From assembly GCA_039821555.1 (NCBI GenBank), contig JBCBNX010000005.1, positions 221,069 through 285,068 of the forward strand: a DNA stretch of 64,000 nucleotides. Reading direction: 5' to 3'. Position 1 is the stretch's first letter; the number at the start of each line of letters is the position of its first letter. Below the pieces are notes generated by a model. It saw only the letters and a program-made list of their open reading frames with translations. It was not told where the DNA came from and did no database searches. Of this stretch, positions 35,418-44,700 are shown piece after piece. Origin of the DNA: Bacteroidota bacterium. Lineage in GTDB: Bacteria > Bacteroidota > Rhodothermia > Rhodothermales > Rubricoccaceae. A program made the position numbers and the translations under genes.

Positions 35418-36599
35418 ATGTACTCCATGCCTGACGCGTTCGCCTTCCACTCGCTTGCCGCTGCCTTTCTGCAGGAGGAGGTGCTCGACGCGCTTGACGA
35501 GGCCGTCTTCCAGCGGCAGATCCTCGACACGACGCTGGCGACCTGGGGCGTCTTCTTCGCCATCGTGACAGGCGTGACGGTCGGGCTGCGGCTGCTCAAC
35601 CAGTTCCTGATCCGCCGCTTCTGCAAGCGCGCCGAGCGCTCCGCCAACGAGTTCGACGACTACGTCGCCGAGTTCCTCCGCGGCACGAAAACGTTCTTCC
35701 TCGTTGCCGTCGGCCTCTGGATCGCCACGCAGGTGACCGACATCGCCGCGTGGCTGGAGCAACACAGCGACACGATCGTCGTCGTGCTGTTCGTAATCCA
35801 GGGCGTGTTCTGGTTCAACCGGATCTTCGGGCTTTACCTGCGGAAGTACCGCGAGCGCAACCTGGAGGGCAACCCTGCTGCTGTGACGACGATGCAGGCC
35901 GTCGGCTTCGTGGGGCGGCTCCTCGTGTTCACGCTCGGCCTGCTGCTCATCCTCTCGAACCTCGGCGTGGAGGTAACAGCGCTGGTCGCCTCGCTCGGCA
36001 TCGGCGGCATCGCGGTAGCGCTCGCGGCGCAGAACATCCTCGGCGACCTCTTCGCGGCGCTCTCGATCGTCCTCGACAAGCCGTTCGTGGTGGGCGACTT
36101 CCTGAGCGTGGGCGAATTCCTCGGCTCGGTCGAGAAGGTCGGGCTCAAGACGACGCGCCTGCGCAGCCTCTCAGGCGAGCAGCTCATCTTCGCGAACAGC
36201 GACCTCGTCAAGAGCCGCGTGCGCAACTTCAAGCGCATGGAGGAGCGCCGCATCGTGTTTAGCTTCGGCGTGACCTACCAGACGACCGCCGCCCAGCTGG
36301 AGGCCATTCCCGAGTGGGTGCGCGCCATCGCCGAGGCCGAGCCGCACGTGCGCTTCGACCGCGCGCACTTCAAGCAGTTCGGCGCGTCGTCGCTCGACTT
36401 CGAGGTAGTCTACTACGTCACCGACCCCGACTTCGCGGTCTACATGGACCGGCAGCAGGCGATCAACCTCGCCATCGTGCGCAAATTCGAGGATGAGGGC
36501 ATCGATTTCGCCTACCCGACGCAGACGCTCTACCTGCACGGGCGCGGACGCCAGAGCAGCGCAACCGTCCACACCGAGGTCGTCGGCTCGGCGTCGTGA
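35418..36599 (+). CDS. MscS-family mechanosensitive channel
   Basis: A 393-residue small-conductance channel that opens under membrane tension to release solutes. Four hydrophobic segments lead to the pore helix VTALVASLGIGGIAVALAAQ with NILGDLFAALSIVLDKPFVV directly after, then the cytoplasmic beta domain (VGDFLSVGEFLGSVEKVGLK, TTRLRSLSGEQLIFANSDLV) and an alpha/beta C-terminus (RFDRAHFKQFGASSLDFEVV). Intact. It is divergent from hisB and convergent with the deacetylase-like gene 18 bp away. Confidence 0.94.
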   Translation: MYSMPDAFAFHSLAAAFLQEEVLDALDEAVFQRQILDTTLATWGVFFAIVTGVTVGLRLLNQFLIRRFCKRAERSANEFDDYVAEFLRGTKTFFLVAVGLWIATQVTDIAAWLEQHSDTIVVVLFVIQGVFWFNRIFGLYLRKYRERNLEGNPAAVTTMQAVGFVGRLLVFTLGLLLILSNLGVEVTALVASLGIGGIAVALAAQNILGDLFAALSIVLDKPFVVGDFLSVGEFLGSVEKVGLKTTRLRSLSGEQLIFANSDLVKSRVRNFKRMEERRIVFSFGVTYQTTAAQLEAIPEWVRAIAEAEPHVRFDRAHFKQFGASSLDFEVVYYVTDPDFAVYMDRQQAINLAIVRKFEDEGIDFAYPTQTLYLHGRGRQSSATVHTEVVGSAS

Positions 36600-36617
36600 C
36601 CGCTCCGGCGTGCTGAC

Positions 36618-38861
36618 CTAGCGCCCAGCGAGCAGCCCCGTCGGCTCCACGTCAATGTGGAACGTCTGCGAGGTGCCCGGAGCGAGCGCTTCGACGACGA
36701 GCCGCACCGTCTCACCATCGCCAGCGAGCGTGGCCTCGGGCGACGGCGTGCCGACGAGTTCGGGGCTCACGGCGATGTCGGCCGCGAGGTAACCAAGCGT
36801 CACTGTCACGCCAACCTGGCGCGCCGTCGCGGTGCCGTTGTTGGCGAGGCGCACGTTCACCCGCTGCGGCCCGACGGCCTCCACGTCGAGCGTGAGCCGG
36901 TCGCGGGTGCGCCACCAGTCGGCCACCTCGCTCGCCGTGGCAAACCACACGGCGCCATCGGACGCGAAGGCATCGACGGCCGCTTCCAGCATCGCCTGCG
37001 CGCGCCAGCCGCGGAGGTCTTCGCCGGAGAAGGTGAGCATCGCTAGACCGCCAGCATCGACGACACGCGCGGCGTCTTCGCGGACGAACTGCGCCTGGAG
37101 ACTCGCATCGGGCAGGCGGCGCAGCGTGGCGCGCGGGCTCCGCGACGTGCGCGGTAGTCGGACGAGCGGCTCGCCATCGCCGATACGCATGAGCGACGGC
37201 ACGGCGCGGTTGGCGACGGAGTCGAGGGCGATGTAGCCAAAGCCGCCGCGGGCGAACGCGGCGTACGGATCGAGGCCCGGAACGGAGGCCGGATCGTGCA
37301 CAAGACGTGCGCCCTGCGTCAGGGTGACCGTTTCGGCGAGGCGCGCGCGCTGGTCCCGGAGTGCGGTCGGCGTGAGGTCGTCCGCGCTCCGCGGCCCGAG
37401 CAGCGCCACCTCGCCGTGCGCATCGAGGCGACGGTAGAGGTCCGCGTAGGCGGGCGCAGCATCGGCAGCGAGGAAGTAGGTCGCCGGGACGCCGCGCGGT
37501 TCGAGGAGGGCGCGCATCGCGTCGAGGCCGCGCGGGTCGGTGTCGGCACTGCCCGCGAGGACGGCGGCGGCGCGGTAGGGCGCAGGCCAATCGGTCACCC
37601 AAGCCACGGGGCGGCGCGCAAGCCATGCGAACGTGTTGTCGAAGAGCCGAGCGAGAGCCCTCTGGTCGAGCGGCCCCACGCCCATCGCAGAGAGTTCGTG
37701 CCCGAGAAAGACGAAACGGCCAGCTCCGAAGCGGCCGTAGAGCAACCCTGCGCTCGTGGCACGCACCGCGCCAGGCAGCCGATCGTCGGAGGTGTGATCG
37801 TACCACGACCCCGCGACCTGGGACCGCGCCTCGGCGGGCTGCGCGAGGACGGGCGCGTCGAAGCTGCCGGTGCGAAGTTGATAGCCTGCTGGGACACCCG
37901 CCGTGAGCGGGGTGCCGCCCCGCAGCGTGAAGCGCCGGAACGACGCCGCGAGGTCGTCGGCAGCCGTAGGGTCGCCGCCGAGCCAGGTGTGGTAGGCCAC
38001 GGCGGTCCGTCCGCCGGGCACCGGCTCGACCGTAGCAAACGACGCGGCCGGCTGCGGCGTGCCGGGAGACCCAACCCAGGTGTAGCCACCGAGCGCGGCG
38101 AAGCCCGCTGCGGCAAGGTGGGCGTTTTGCTGCGTCTGGGCAGGCGTCATTTCGCCCGGGTCGATGTCGCGGTCGGGCCGGTAGAGGCCTGCCGGTACGA
38201 CGCCGGGAAACGTGTCACGCGAGACGCGCCACGCGGCTCCGCCCGGGTCCATGAAGCCTGTGAACTGCGCGCCCGCAACCTCGTCGAGGACGGCGTGCCC
38301 ACGCCAGGAGCCGTCGGGGCGGTAGACGCCCGGCGTCCACGTCGCCAGGACGGCCCCGCCGTCGCGGAGGAAGCCCTTGAGCGCCTCGACCTGCGCGTCC
38401 GAGAGCGCCTGCGCGGCGGGCAATACGAGGATATCGTAGTCGGCCAGCGCGCCCGGATCGGTGGCCCTCGCTTCGAGATCGGCGTCGGTGAGTTCGCCGA
38501 AGGCCACCTGCCGGTTGAGCAGGTAGGCGCGCCAGGTCCGCACGGTCGCCGCGAGCCATTCGGCATCGACGCCGAGGCCCTCCACGGATCGTGCGCGGTT
38601 GACCTGCGCCGTGTAGTCGCTATGCAGCAGACCCACGCGCCCGCGCTCCGTATCGCCCTGCGCCGCCGCCGACCACGGCAGCGCGCCGAAGCTGGTCTGG
38701 AGCAGGACGAGGTAGATCCACACCGCGCCGCCGAGCAGTGCGAGCGAGAAGCCGAGCACGCCAGCCAGGTGCAGCCGCTGCCGCCAGGGCGGCGTCGCCG
38801 TGCTGGGGTCGCGATGCGGCGGGGTCGCGTTGGACGAGGCGCTCGCCATGTTCACTCCCAC
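36618..38861 (-). CDS. Membrane-anchored polysaccharide-deacetylase-like protein, probably catalytically altered
   Basis: 747 residues. One N-terminal membrane segment (about residues 32-55). Then a flavodoxin/GATase-like domain (VGLLHSDYTAQVNRARSVEG; YDILVLPAAQALSDAQVEAL), a middle region with GRFVFLGHELSAMGVG, and a NodB-like barrel (AAAVLAGSADTDPRGLDAMR, VPATYFLAADAAPAYADLYR). It ends in a C-terminal beta-sandwich (VNVRLANNGTATARQVGVTV). Active CE4 enzymes carry a TFDD motif and an HxxxH pair; here these read GSADTD and HGEVALL, so metal binding is doubtful. It overlaps the upstream gene by 10 bp and belongs to the exopolysaccharide cluster. Confidence 0.65.
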   Translation of the reverse strand: MGVNMASASSNATPPHRDPSTATPPWRQRLHLAGVLGFSLALLGGAVWIYLVLLQTSFGALPWSAAAQGDTERGRVGLLHSDYTAQVNRARSVEGLGVDAEWLAATVRTWRAYLLNRQVAFGELTDADLEARATDPGALADYDILVLPAAQALSDAQVEALKGFLRDGGAVLATWTPGVYRPDGSWRGHAVLDEVAGAQFTGFMDPGGAAWRVSRDTFPGVVPAGLYRPDRDIDPGEMTPAQTQQNAHLAAAGFAALGGYTWVGSPGTPQPAASFATVEPVPGGRTAVAYHTWLGGDPTAADDLAASFRRFTLRGGTPLTAGVPAGYQLRTGSFDAPVLAQPAEARSQVAGSWYDHTSDDRLPGAVRATSAGLLYGRFGAGRFVFLGHELSAMGVGPLDQRALARLFDNTFAWLARRPVAWVTDWPAPYRAAAVLAGSADTDPRGLDAMRALLEPRGVPATYFLAADAAPAYADLYRRLDAHGEVALLGPRSADDLTPTALRDQRARLAETVTLTQGARLVHDPASVPGLDPYAAFARGGFGYIALDSVANRAVPSLMRIGDGEPLVRLPRTSRSPRATLRRLPDASLQAQFVREDAARVVDAGGLAMLTFSGEDLRGWRAQAMLEAAVDAFASDGAVWFATASEVADWWRTRDRLTLDVEAVGPQRVNVRLANNGTATARQVGVTVTLGYLAADIAVSPELVGTPSPEATLAGDGETVRLVVEALAPGTSQTFHIDVEPTGLLAGR

Positions 38862-39721
38862 GACAGCCGCTCGTCGGGCGGGGGCGGAGACGCGTGGGAC
38901 GCCGGCGAATGAGGCGGATCGAGGTCCAGGAGCGTGTCGAGTTCGTCGGCGAGGCGGAGCAGTTCCTGATAGTCCTCGTCCTTGCTGTCAGCATGCTCGG
39001 CACCATCGGCATGCTCGGCGGCGCTCGGCGAGCCCTGCGACGCCGAGGCTGCCGTGGATGACGCCGGGGCCGAGGGCTTCGGCGCGGGACGTGGCGGTGC
39101 TACCTGCGGAGGCATCGGGCGCGGCGAGGTTGGTGCAGCCAGCTGCTCGCGCAGCACGGGTTCTCCATCGCGCGGTGCGGCAGCCGATCGTTGCGGTGGC
39201 GTTGGTGCGGGTCTCGGCGGAGGCGCAGGAGGCGAGGCTGAAGGCAGGACCGGCGTCGACATCGGTTCGGGAAGCCCTTCTCCGAAGAAGCCGGCGAGGT
39301 CGCCGGCGCGTAGCGGCGTCATGTCCTCGAACGTCGCGTCTTCCCACGCTGGCTCGGGCGGCGGGGTAGCAGGCGCGGCAGGCTGCGCAGGCGCGGACCA
39401 CCCTTCCGGCGTGGATGCCTGATCCGGCGACGCCTCGGGCGCGGCGGGCGGCAGCGCGTTGGCCCCAGCTTGCTGCTGGAGCCCGGCGGCGGCGAGCCGG
39501 AGGAGTTCCTGCAGCTGCGCGACCTGCGTGGTGTCGCCTTGGGCCGTTCCCGCAGGTGCGGTCAGGAGCAGCGGCTGCGGCGGCGCATCAGGCGGCGGGG
39601 CGGGTGCACCGCGGCCCTGGCGCTCGCGCACCTTGTAGAGCACATACGCCGCGACGGCCAGGATCAGCGTCGCAAGCGTGCCGACCAGGATGATCGTGGA
39701 TAGAATCGGGAGCAGCTCCAT
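38852..39721 (-). CDS. Single-span membrane protein with long Pro/Ala-rich tail
   Basis: 289 residues. MELLPILSTIILVGTLATLI and the following residues form one N-terminal membrane helix, then VLYKVRERQGRG. The rest is disordered-looking Pro/Ala/Ser-rich sequence with two short acidic helical islands (AWEDATFEDMTPLRAGDLAG; DYQELLRLADELDTLLDLD). Such islands may bind partner proteins. It is co-directional with, and overlaps, the deacetylase-like gene, and follows the glycosyltransferase gene. An adaptor role in the exopolysaccharide machine is inference. Confidence 0.65.
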   Translation of the reverse strand: MELLPILSTIILVGTLATLILAVAAYVLYKVRERQGRGAPAPPPDAPPQPLLLTAPAGTAQGDTTQVAQLQELLRLAAAGLQQQAGANALPPAAPEASPDQASTPEGWSAPAQPAAPATPPPEPAWEDATFEDMTPLRAGDLAGFFGEGLPEPMSTPVLPSASPPAPPPRPAPTPPQRSAAAPRDGEPVLREQLAAPTSPRPMPPQVAPPRPAPKPSAPASSTAASASQGSPSAAEHADGAEHADSKDEDYQELLRLADELDTLLDLDPPHSPASHASPPPPDERLSWE

Positions 39722-39799
39722 CGGAGGAAGCAGGAGAAAGAGGGCAGTCGTCGTCTAGTGTCGGCGCGCGGTCACGAGCGCTTAAGCGCTCAGTATGGA

Positions 39800-39880
39800 G
39801 GTGTGGACGTTTGAACGTGTGAAGGTGTCAACCCGGAATCGCCCGAATCGTACGTCCATACCTGCACACGTCCATACCGA
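39800..39880. repeat. Inverted CGTGTGAA-family repeat (copy 4)
   Basis: Left arm GGTGTGGACGTTTGAACGTG (from 39800) followed by TGAAGGTGT. Right arm ACGTCCATACCTGCACACGT (from 39852) followed by CCATACC. The arms are inverted, imperfect copies around a short centre, between the glycosyltransferase stop and the next gene. Confidence 0.6.
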
Positions 39881-39883
39881 CCT

Positions 39884-41455
39884 CTAGGCTGTCCCGATGC
39901 GTTTGAGCTTGCCCCAGCCCATGCCGAAGCCGAGCAGTTCCTCGACGGTGGCCGCGCACTTGCACACGTCGATGGTGAGGACGAAGAACAGGCGATAGAT
40001 CACCGTCAGCGGGACGAGGCGGAGGTCTTCGCGCTCGGTCGCCACGCAGTAGAGCGCCGCGGCGAGGTCGAGGATGGTGAGCGAAAGCCACCAGAAGACG
40101 AGGTACTGCGAGTAGCCCACGACGGCTGCCGCCACGAAGAAGAGGTGCGCGAAGACGTTCATCGCGGGCCAGATCAGGCTCTCGAAGGCCATCGACCAGA
40201 GGACGAGCGTGCCGCCGAAGTTGACCGTCGGGTTGAAGACGAGATCGCGGTGCTTGCGGATAGCCTGGAGGATGCCGCGCGTCCAGCGGTAGCGCTGCTT
40301 GAGGAGGTCAGTGAGCCGGTTCGGCGCCTCGGTCCAGGAGACGGCGCCGGGCTCGTAGACCACGCGCCAGCCCGCGCGGAGGATCTGGAGCGTGATGTCG
40401 CAGTCCTCGGCGAAGGTGTCGGAGGCATACCATCCTGCCTCGATGATCGCGGCCTTGCGAAACAGCCCGACGGGGCCGGGGATGATGTTCACGAGCCGCA
40501 CCGCGCTCTGCGCCGCCCGCACCATGTTGAGCCCCTCGATGTATTCGAGCGCTTGGAGCTTCGTCCAGAGCGTGTCGCGGTTCTTGACCTTTACGTTGCC
40601 CGCGACGGCTCCGATCTCGGGGTCGCGGAGGTGGCGGATGGCCCGCCGCAGCGTCTCGGGCGAGAGCTGCGAGTCGCCGTCCACGCAGAGCACGAAGTCG
40701 TGCTGGCTGACCGCGATGCCCGCGTTGAGCGCCGTCGCCTTGCCGCCGTTGGGCTTCGTGACGAGCCGCACCTCGGCGCGGCCGCCGTGGCTGTTCTCGT
40801 AGACGCCCACCCGCTGCTCAGCGAGAGCGTTGGTCCCATCGCGCGAGCCGTCGTCGACGACGATCACCTCGAAGCGCGGGTAGTCCTGTTCGATGAGGCT
40901 CAGGATGGTCCGCTCAATGAGCACGTCCTCGTTGTAGGCCGGGACGATGATCGAGACGGGCGGCAGGAAGGCACGCGCGGGCGCTTGGGGGTCGGCCTCG
41001 ACATCATCGCCGCTGGACCCCTCTCGGACGTAGGCTTCCTCACGGACATACGACGCCTCCTGCGCCGTGTACTTCGCGTTGTAGACGTACGAGAGCACGA
41101 GCACGCCGAAGTACCGCACGAGCAGCACGCACAGGAACAGCAGAAGCGCGACTGTGGACGCATAGACGAGCAGTCCGCGCCAGCCAAACTCGACCGTGTG
41201 GCCCCAGCCGAAGGGGTCGGTCATGCTCACCCACACCACCCCAGCGAGCGCCGCGCTGAGGATCGTCAGCCAGGCGATGCGCCGGCGGTAGTGCCGCGCG
41301 TCGCGCTGCGGCGGGCCGTGCGGCTGCATCGGCACCGGCGGCACGAACGTCTGCCGGACAACCGCCGCGACAGCGCCCGGCGCTACCACGTCCTCCTTCC
41401 GCGCAGGCAGCGAGGAGGGCGTGGTAGTCGGCTGTCGGCTATCGGCTGTCGGCAT
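39884..41455 (-). CDS. Processive family-2 glycosyltransferase (PgaC/IcaA-like)
   Basis: The 523-residue inner-membrane synthase polymerises and probably extrudes a polysaccharide. Two N-terminal membrane helices (about residues 60-125), then the GT-A core: VSIIVPAYNEDVLIERTILS, VVDDGSRDGT (~res 198), LCVDGDSQL (~res 257, DxD-like), FAEDCDIT (~res 350) and QRYRWTRG (~res 388). Three or more C-terminal helices follow. No PilZ domain. The first 10 or so residues are encoded by a GTCGGCT-type repeat, so the true start may be later. A PNAG-like product is possible, but the sugar cannot be deduced. Confidence 0.9.
   Translation of the reverse strand: MPTADSRQPTTTPSSLPARKEDVVAPGAVAAVVRQTFVPPVPMQPHGPPQRDARHYRRRIAWLTILSAALAGVVWVSMTDPFGWGHTVEFGWRGLLVYASTVALLLFLCVLLVRYFGVLVLSYVYNAKYTAQEASYVREEAYVREGSSGDDVEADPQAPARAFLPPVSIIVPAYNEDVLIERTILSLIEQDYPRFEVIVVDDGSRDGTNALAEQRVGVYENSHGGRAEVRLVTKPNGGKATALNAGIAVSQHDFVLCVDGDSQLSPETLRRAIRHLRDPEIGAVAGNVKVKNRDTLWTKLQALEYIEGLNMVRAAQSAVRLVNIIPGPVGLFRKAAIIEAGWYASDTFAEDCDITLQILRAGWRVVYEPGAVSWTEAPNRLTDLLKQRYRWTRGILQAIRKHRDLVFNPTVNFGGTLVLWSMAFESLIWPAMNVFAHLFFVAAAVVGYSQYLVFWWLSLTILDLAAALYCVATEREDLRLVPLTVIYRLFFVLTIDVCKCAATVEELLGFGMGWGKLKRIGTA
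41428..41454. repeat. GTCGGCT heptamer-like repeat at the glycosyltransferase start
   Basis: GTCGGCTGTCGGCTATCGGC followed by TGTCGGC, period seven. It encodes residues PTADSRQPT of the annotated start, which suggests a non-conserved N-terminus. Confidence 0.5.
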
Positions 41456-41759
41456 GAAGGTGCCGCTGGAGCACGGCTCTCAATTGCCCTCCTGGATAGG
41501 AGAGGCTAGTGAAGCAGTACGCTGTTTCTACTCCTTCCTACGAAGTCACCCCCGCGCAGGCGGAGACCCACGAGGGTACCCGGATGGTAGTCGTTGAGAA
41601 GAGGGAACGGCGTCGGCATAGCGGTGCACATACCGCCTTTGCCAACGTCAGCAGGGGCGCTGCGCACCGTCGCTTCGTCGTTCGTGTGGGCCCCCGTGTT
41701 CGCGAGGATGATGTCCGGTAGGAGGTGCTCGTCGTCGCTCGCCGAGTACTGCATGTCCC
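41456..41759. repeat. 304-bp gap with two inverted REP-like sequences
   Basis: Copy 1 on the plus strand (41545-41576) begins GTCACCCCCGCGCAGGCGGA. Copy 2 on the minus strand (41712-41679) begins ATCATCCTCGCGAACACGGG. Both continue into a GCCCAC/ACCCAC motif and fit RTCAYCCYCGCG. They resemble REP elements with an internal mini-hairpin, arranged as an inverted pair about 100 bp apart. No gene is supported here. Confidence 0.55.
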
Positions 41760-44700
41760 CTACAGTGCCACGAAGAGCGCGCCGCTGACAATCACGCTCG
41801 TGTAGCGCCCGTCGACGTCCTCGAACACGCGCGCGGAGTTGGAGAAGCGGCCGTTGAGGCCGAGGCCAATCGTGCGGCCGAGTTGGAAGACCACGTCCGC
41901 CTCCAGGCGCGTCGTGAGGAAGCCCGACGCCGGGGCAGTCGTGCCCACGGCTGCGAGCGTGCGCACGTAGGTCCCGCCGCGCGGGTTGCGCTCCCACTCG
42001 ACGTAGCCCTCCAGTTCTTGGTAGGCCTCGTCGCTCGGCGTAAAGAAGTACGAGCGCTCCTCGTCATAGACTAGGCGGAAGTAGCGCGGGCCGATCCAGA
42101 CGCCGCCGCTCGGCGTCCGGAAGAGCCGCAGCCCGGCCTGCCCCTGGATCGACGAGCCACCGAAGATGCGGCGGTCGCCCGTCGTGCGGAGCGGATCGGT
42201 GTCGGAAACGCGAAGCAGTGCGGCCTGGCCGCTGGCGCGGAGGAGCGAGTCCACGAGCGCCGTCGCCCCGCGCACGTCGATCTGGGAGAAGCGGCTCTCG
42301 AAGTCCGGCGCGCCTGCCGCCCAGAGGTCGAAGGCGCCTTCCTGGGCGCGGTAGCCGACCGAGAGTTGGAGCACGCCCGGCGCCTGGAAGAGCGCGCGCG
42401 TTTCGATGAAGCCCGCCGTACGCTCGAAGCCGGTGTAGGTGAGCGCACCGCCCTGGACCGTGATCCGTCGGGTGTAGCCCTCGCCGAAGCGTGCCTGCGT
42501 CGGGCGCGGGCCGAGATCGAGGATCGCCCCGCCGTTGACCTCATTGGCGCGGTAGGCGAGGATCTGCGCGGCCTGGCCGATGGGCGGCGGCGCGAAGCGG
42601 GTGCCGCGGAACTGGTGCGTCTTGAGCCCCGCCATGAGCACGAGCGGTAGGCGCACGCCCGGCAGCGTGAACTGCGCCGAGACGCCCTGCGCCGTGCGGC
42701 GATATTCCGAGCCGTCGCCGCCCGCCGTGATCACCTCGGCGCTCGGGACGACGAGCAGCGAGAACTGCCCCGGGTTGGCGAACCCGCCGACGCCCTGGAT
42801 GCGGTCGAGCAGCGCGAGGCGCTCGGCCACAACGGGCCGCGCCGTGGGGTCGAGTTGGACGGCCCCGGCGTAGGCAACCTGCGCGTCCTCGAACTGCCCG
42901 GCTTCGCGGTAGGCGTCGCCCATCAGCAGGCGCGCGTCCACGCGGTCGGGACGACGGCTTGAGGCGATGCGGGCGGCCTCGGCGGCCCCAGCGTAGTCGC
43001 CGGAGTCGTAGCGGTAGCGCGCGATGAGCACCTGCTCGTCGTCGCCATATTCCAGGCGCTGCAACGTTTCGAGGGCGGCGATGGCGCTGGCGTAGTCGCC
43101 CGCGTTGACGAAGGCCGCAGCCTGCTCGCGGACGGCCTGGCGCGGCGTCTCCCCGGTCTGCTGGAAGTAGCTGTCGTAGGCGCTCGCGGCCTGCTGGTAC
43201 TGCCCCGCGCGGTAGAGGTCGCGAGCGCCTTCGAGAGCGAGTTGCTCCTCGCGCTGGCGCATCGCGTCGCGGCGGAGCGCGATCTCGGCGGGCGAGGTGC
43301 CCGTGGCCTCGGCCTGGCGGAGGTACTGCTCCGCCCGCGCGAAGTCGTTCTGCGCGGTGTAGTAGGTCGCGGCGGCGAGGAGCAGCCCGGCGTCGTTGCG
43401 GTGCGTTGCCAGGGCGTTGTCGAGGGCCTGCGAGGTCTGCGGCTCGTTGACACCAGCGCGAGCCACAGCATAGGCATACATCGCCACGGCCTGCGGGTCG
43501 TCCGGCGCGATCTGGTAGACGGCGCGCGCCTGTTCAAGCGCCATCTCATACTGCTCCATCATCGTCAGGAAGCGCACATAGTCGACACGTAGCGTGGTGT
43601 CGTCAGGGTTCGTGGCGAGCAGTTGCTCGTAGAGCCCGATCACCGGCGCCGGGTCGGCCAGCGCGCCCGTCCGGGCCAGCACGAAGTAGGGCGGGAGCAG
43701 CGCCCGCTTCAGTTGCTCGGACGGCTCCACGTCCGCATCAGGATTGGCAGCGCGTTCGGCGTCCAGCGCGGCGATCTGGCGCTCGGCCATCGCGATCTGG
43801 TCAGCTTGGAGGCGAAGCACCTGCGCCTCGTGCGCCTGGCGGTCCACCACATATGGCTCCGCGCCCGCGAGAACGAGGTCCGCCTCGGGGTAGCGACCAG
43901 CCTGGATAAGTTCGTCGGCGAGGGCGTAACGCGTGGCGAGGTCTGCGGGGTCGACCTTCAGCCGGAAGGTGTAGCGGTCGATGGCGTAGACCGCGTCGGA
44001 GGTGCCCAGCCCGATGTCGATGTCCTCGAACCGGAGCTTCCACTCCTCGGTGTCGCTGTGGCGCGGCTCCAACTCGCGCAGTTGGTCGAACGCCTCGGCG
44101 TAGCGCTCCAAACGGAGGAGTTCGTCGACGAGCGTGAAGCGCGTGGCGTCGTCCTCAGGGTTGCGGTCGAGGCGGCGCTTGAGGTCGTCTACGCGGTAGC
44201 GCGGGCCGTCGGAACCGGCAGCGCGGGCGTAGAGGCGGTCGAAGGCCGGCGTCCCGGCCTCGTTGGCGCGGATCGGGTCGAGGACGCGCTGCGCGTCGGA
44301 GGCGCGGCCGTTGGCGAGGTAGAGCTCGGCGAGGTCGTAGCGCTTGGCCGTCTGGTTGGGGTTGCGCGCGAGGTCGCGTTCGAGCGCGGCGATGGCGTTT
44401 CCAGCCTGGTCGAGTTCGGCGAGCCCCTGGCGGGCGTCGCGGTTGCTCGGGTCGAGCGCGAGCGCCTGGTCGAAGGACGCACGGGCCCGTGCGCGGTCGC
44501 CCTGCCAGAAGCGGAAGTAGCCAAGCCGCATGTGCAGGTCCGCGTTCGACGGGTAGAGGCGGAGGTACTCTTCGGCGGCCGCGGCGCCCTTGTCGGCCTG
44601 CCCGAGCGCCGCGAGAGCCACGAGGTAGCGCGTGACGACGTCCGGTGTCCCCTGCGCGCGGGCGAGGTAGAACTCGTACTGCGCCGACGCTTCGGCATAG

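Noticed and set aside
37296..38912. 538-codon plus-strand open frame opposite the deacetylase-like gene
   Set aside because: Arg/Gly/Glu-rich shadow without recognisable motifs; the minus-strand frame has membrane and domain patterns.
40145..41509. 454-codon plus-strand open frame opposite the glycosyltransferase
   Set aside because: Antisense shadow; all glycosyltransferase motifs are on the minus strand.
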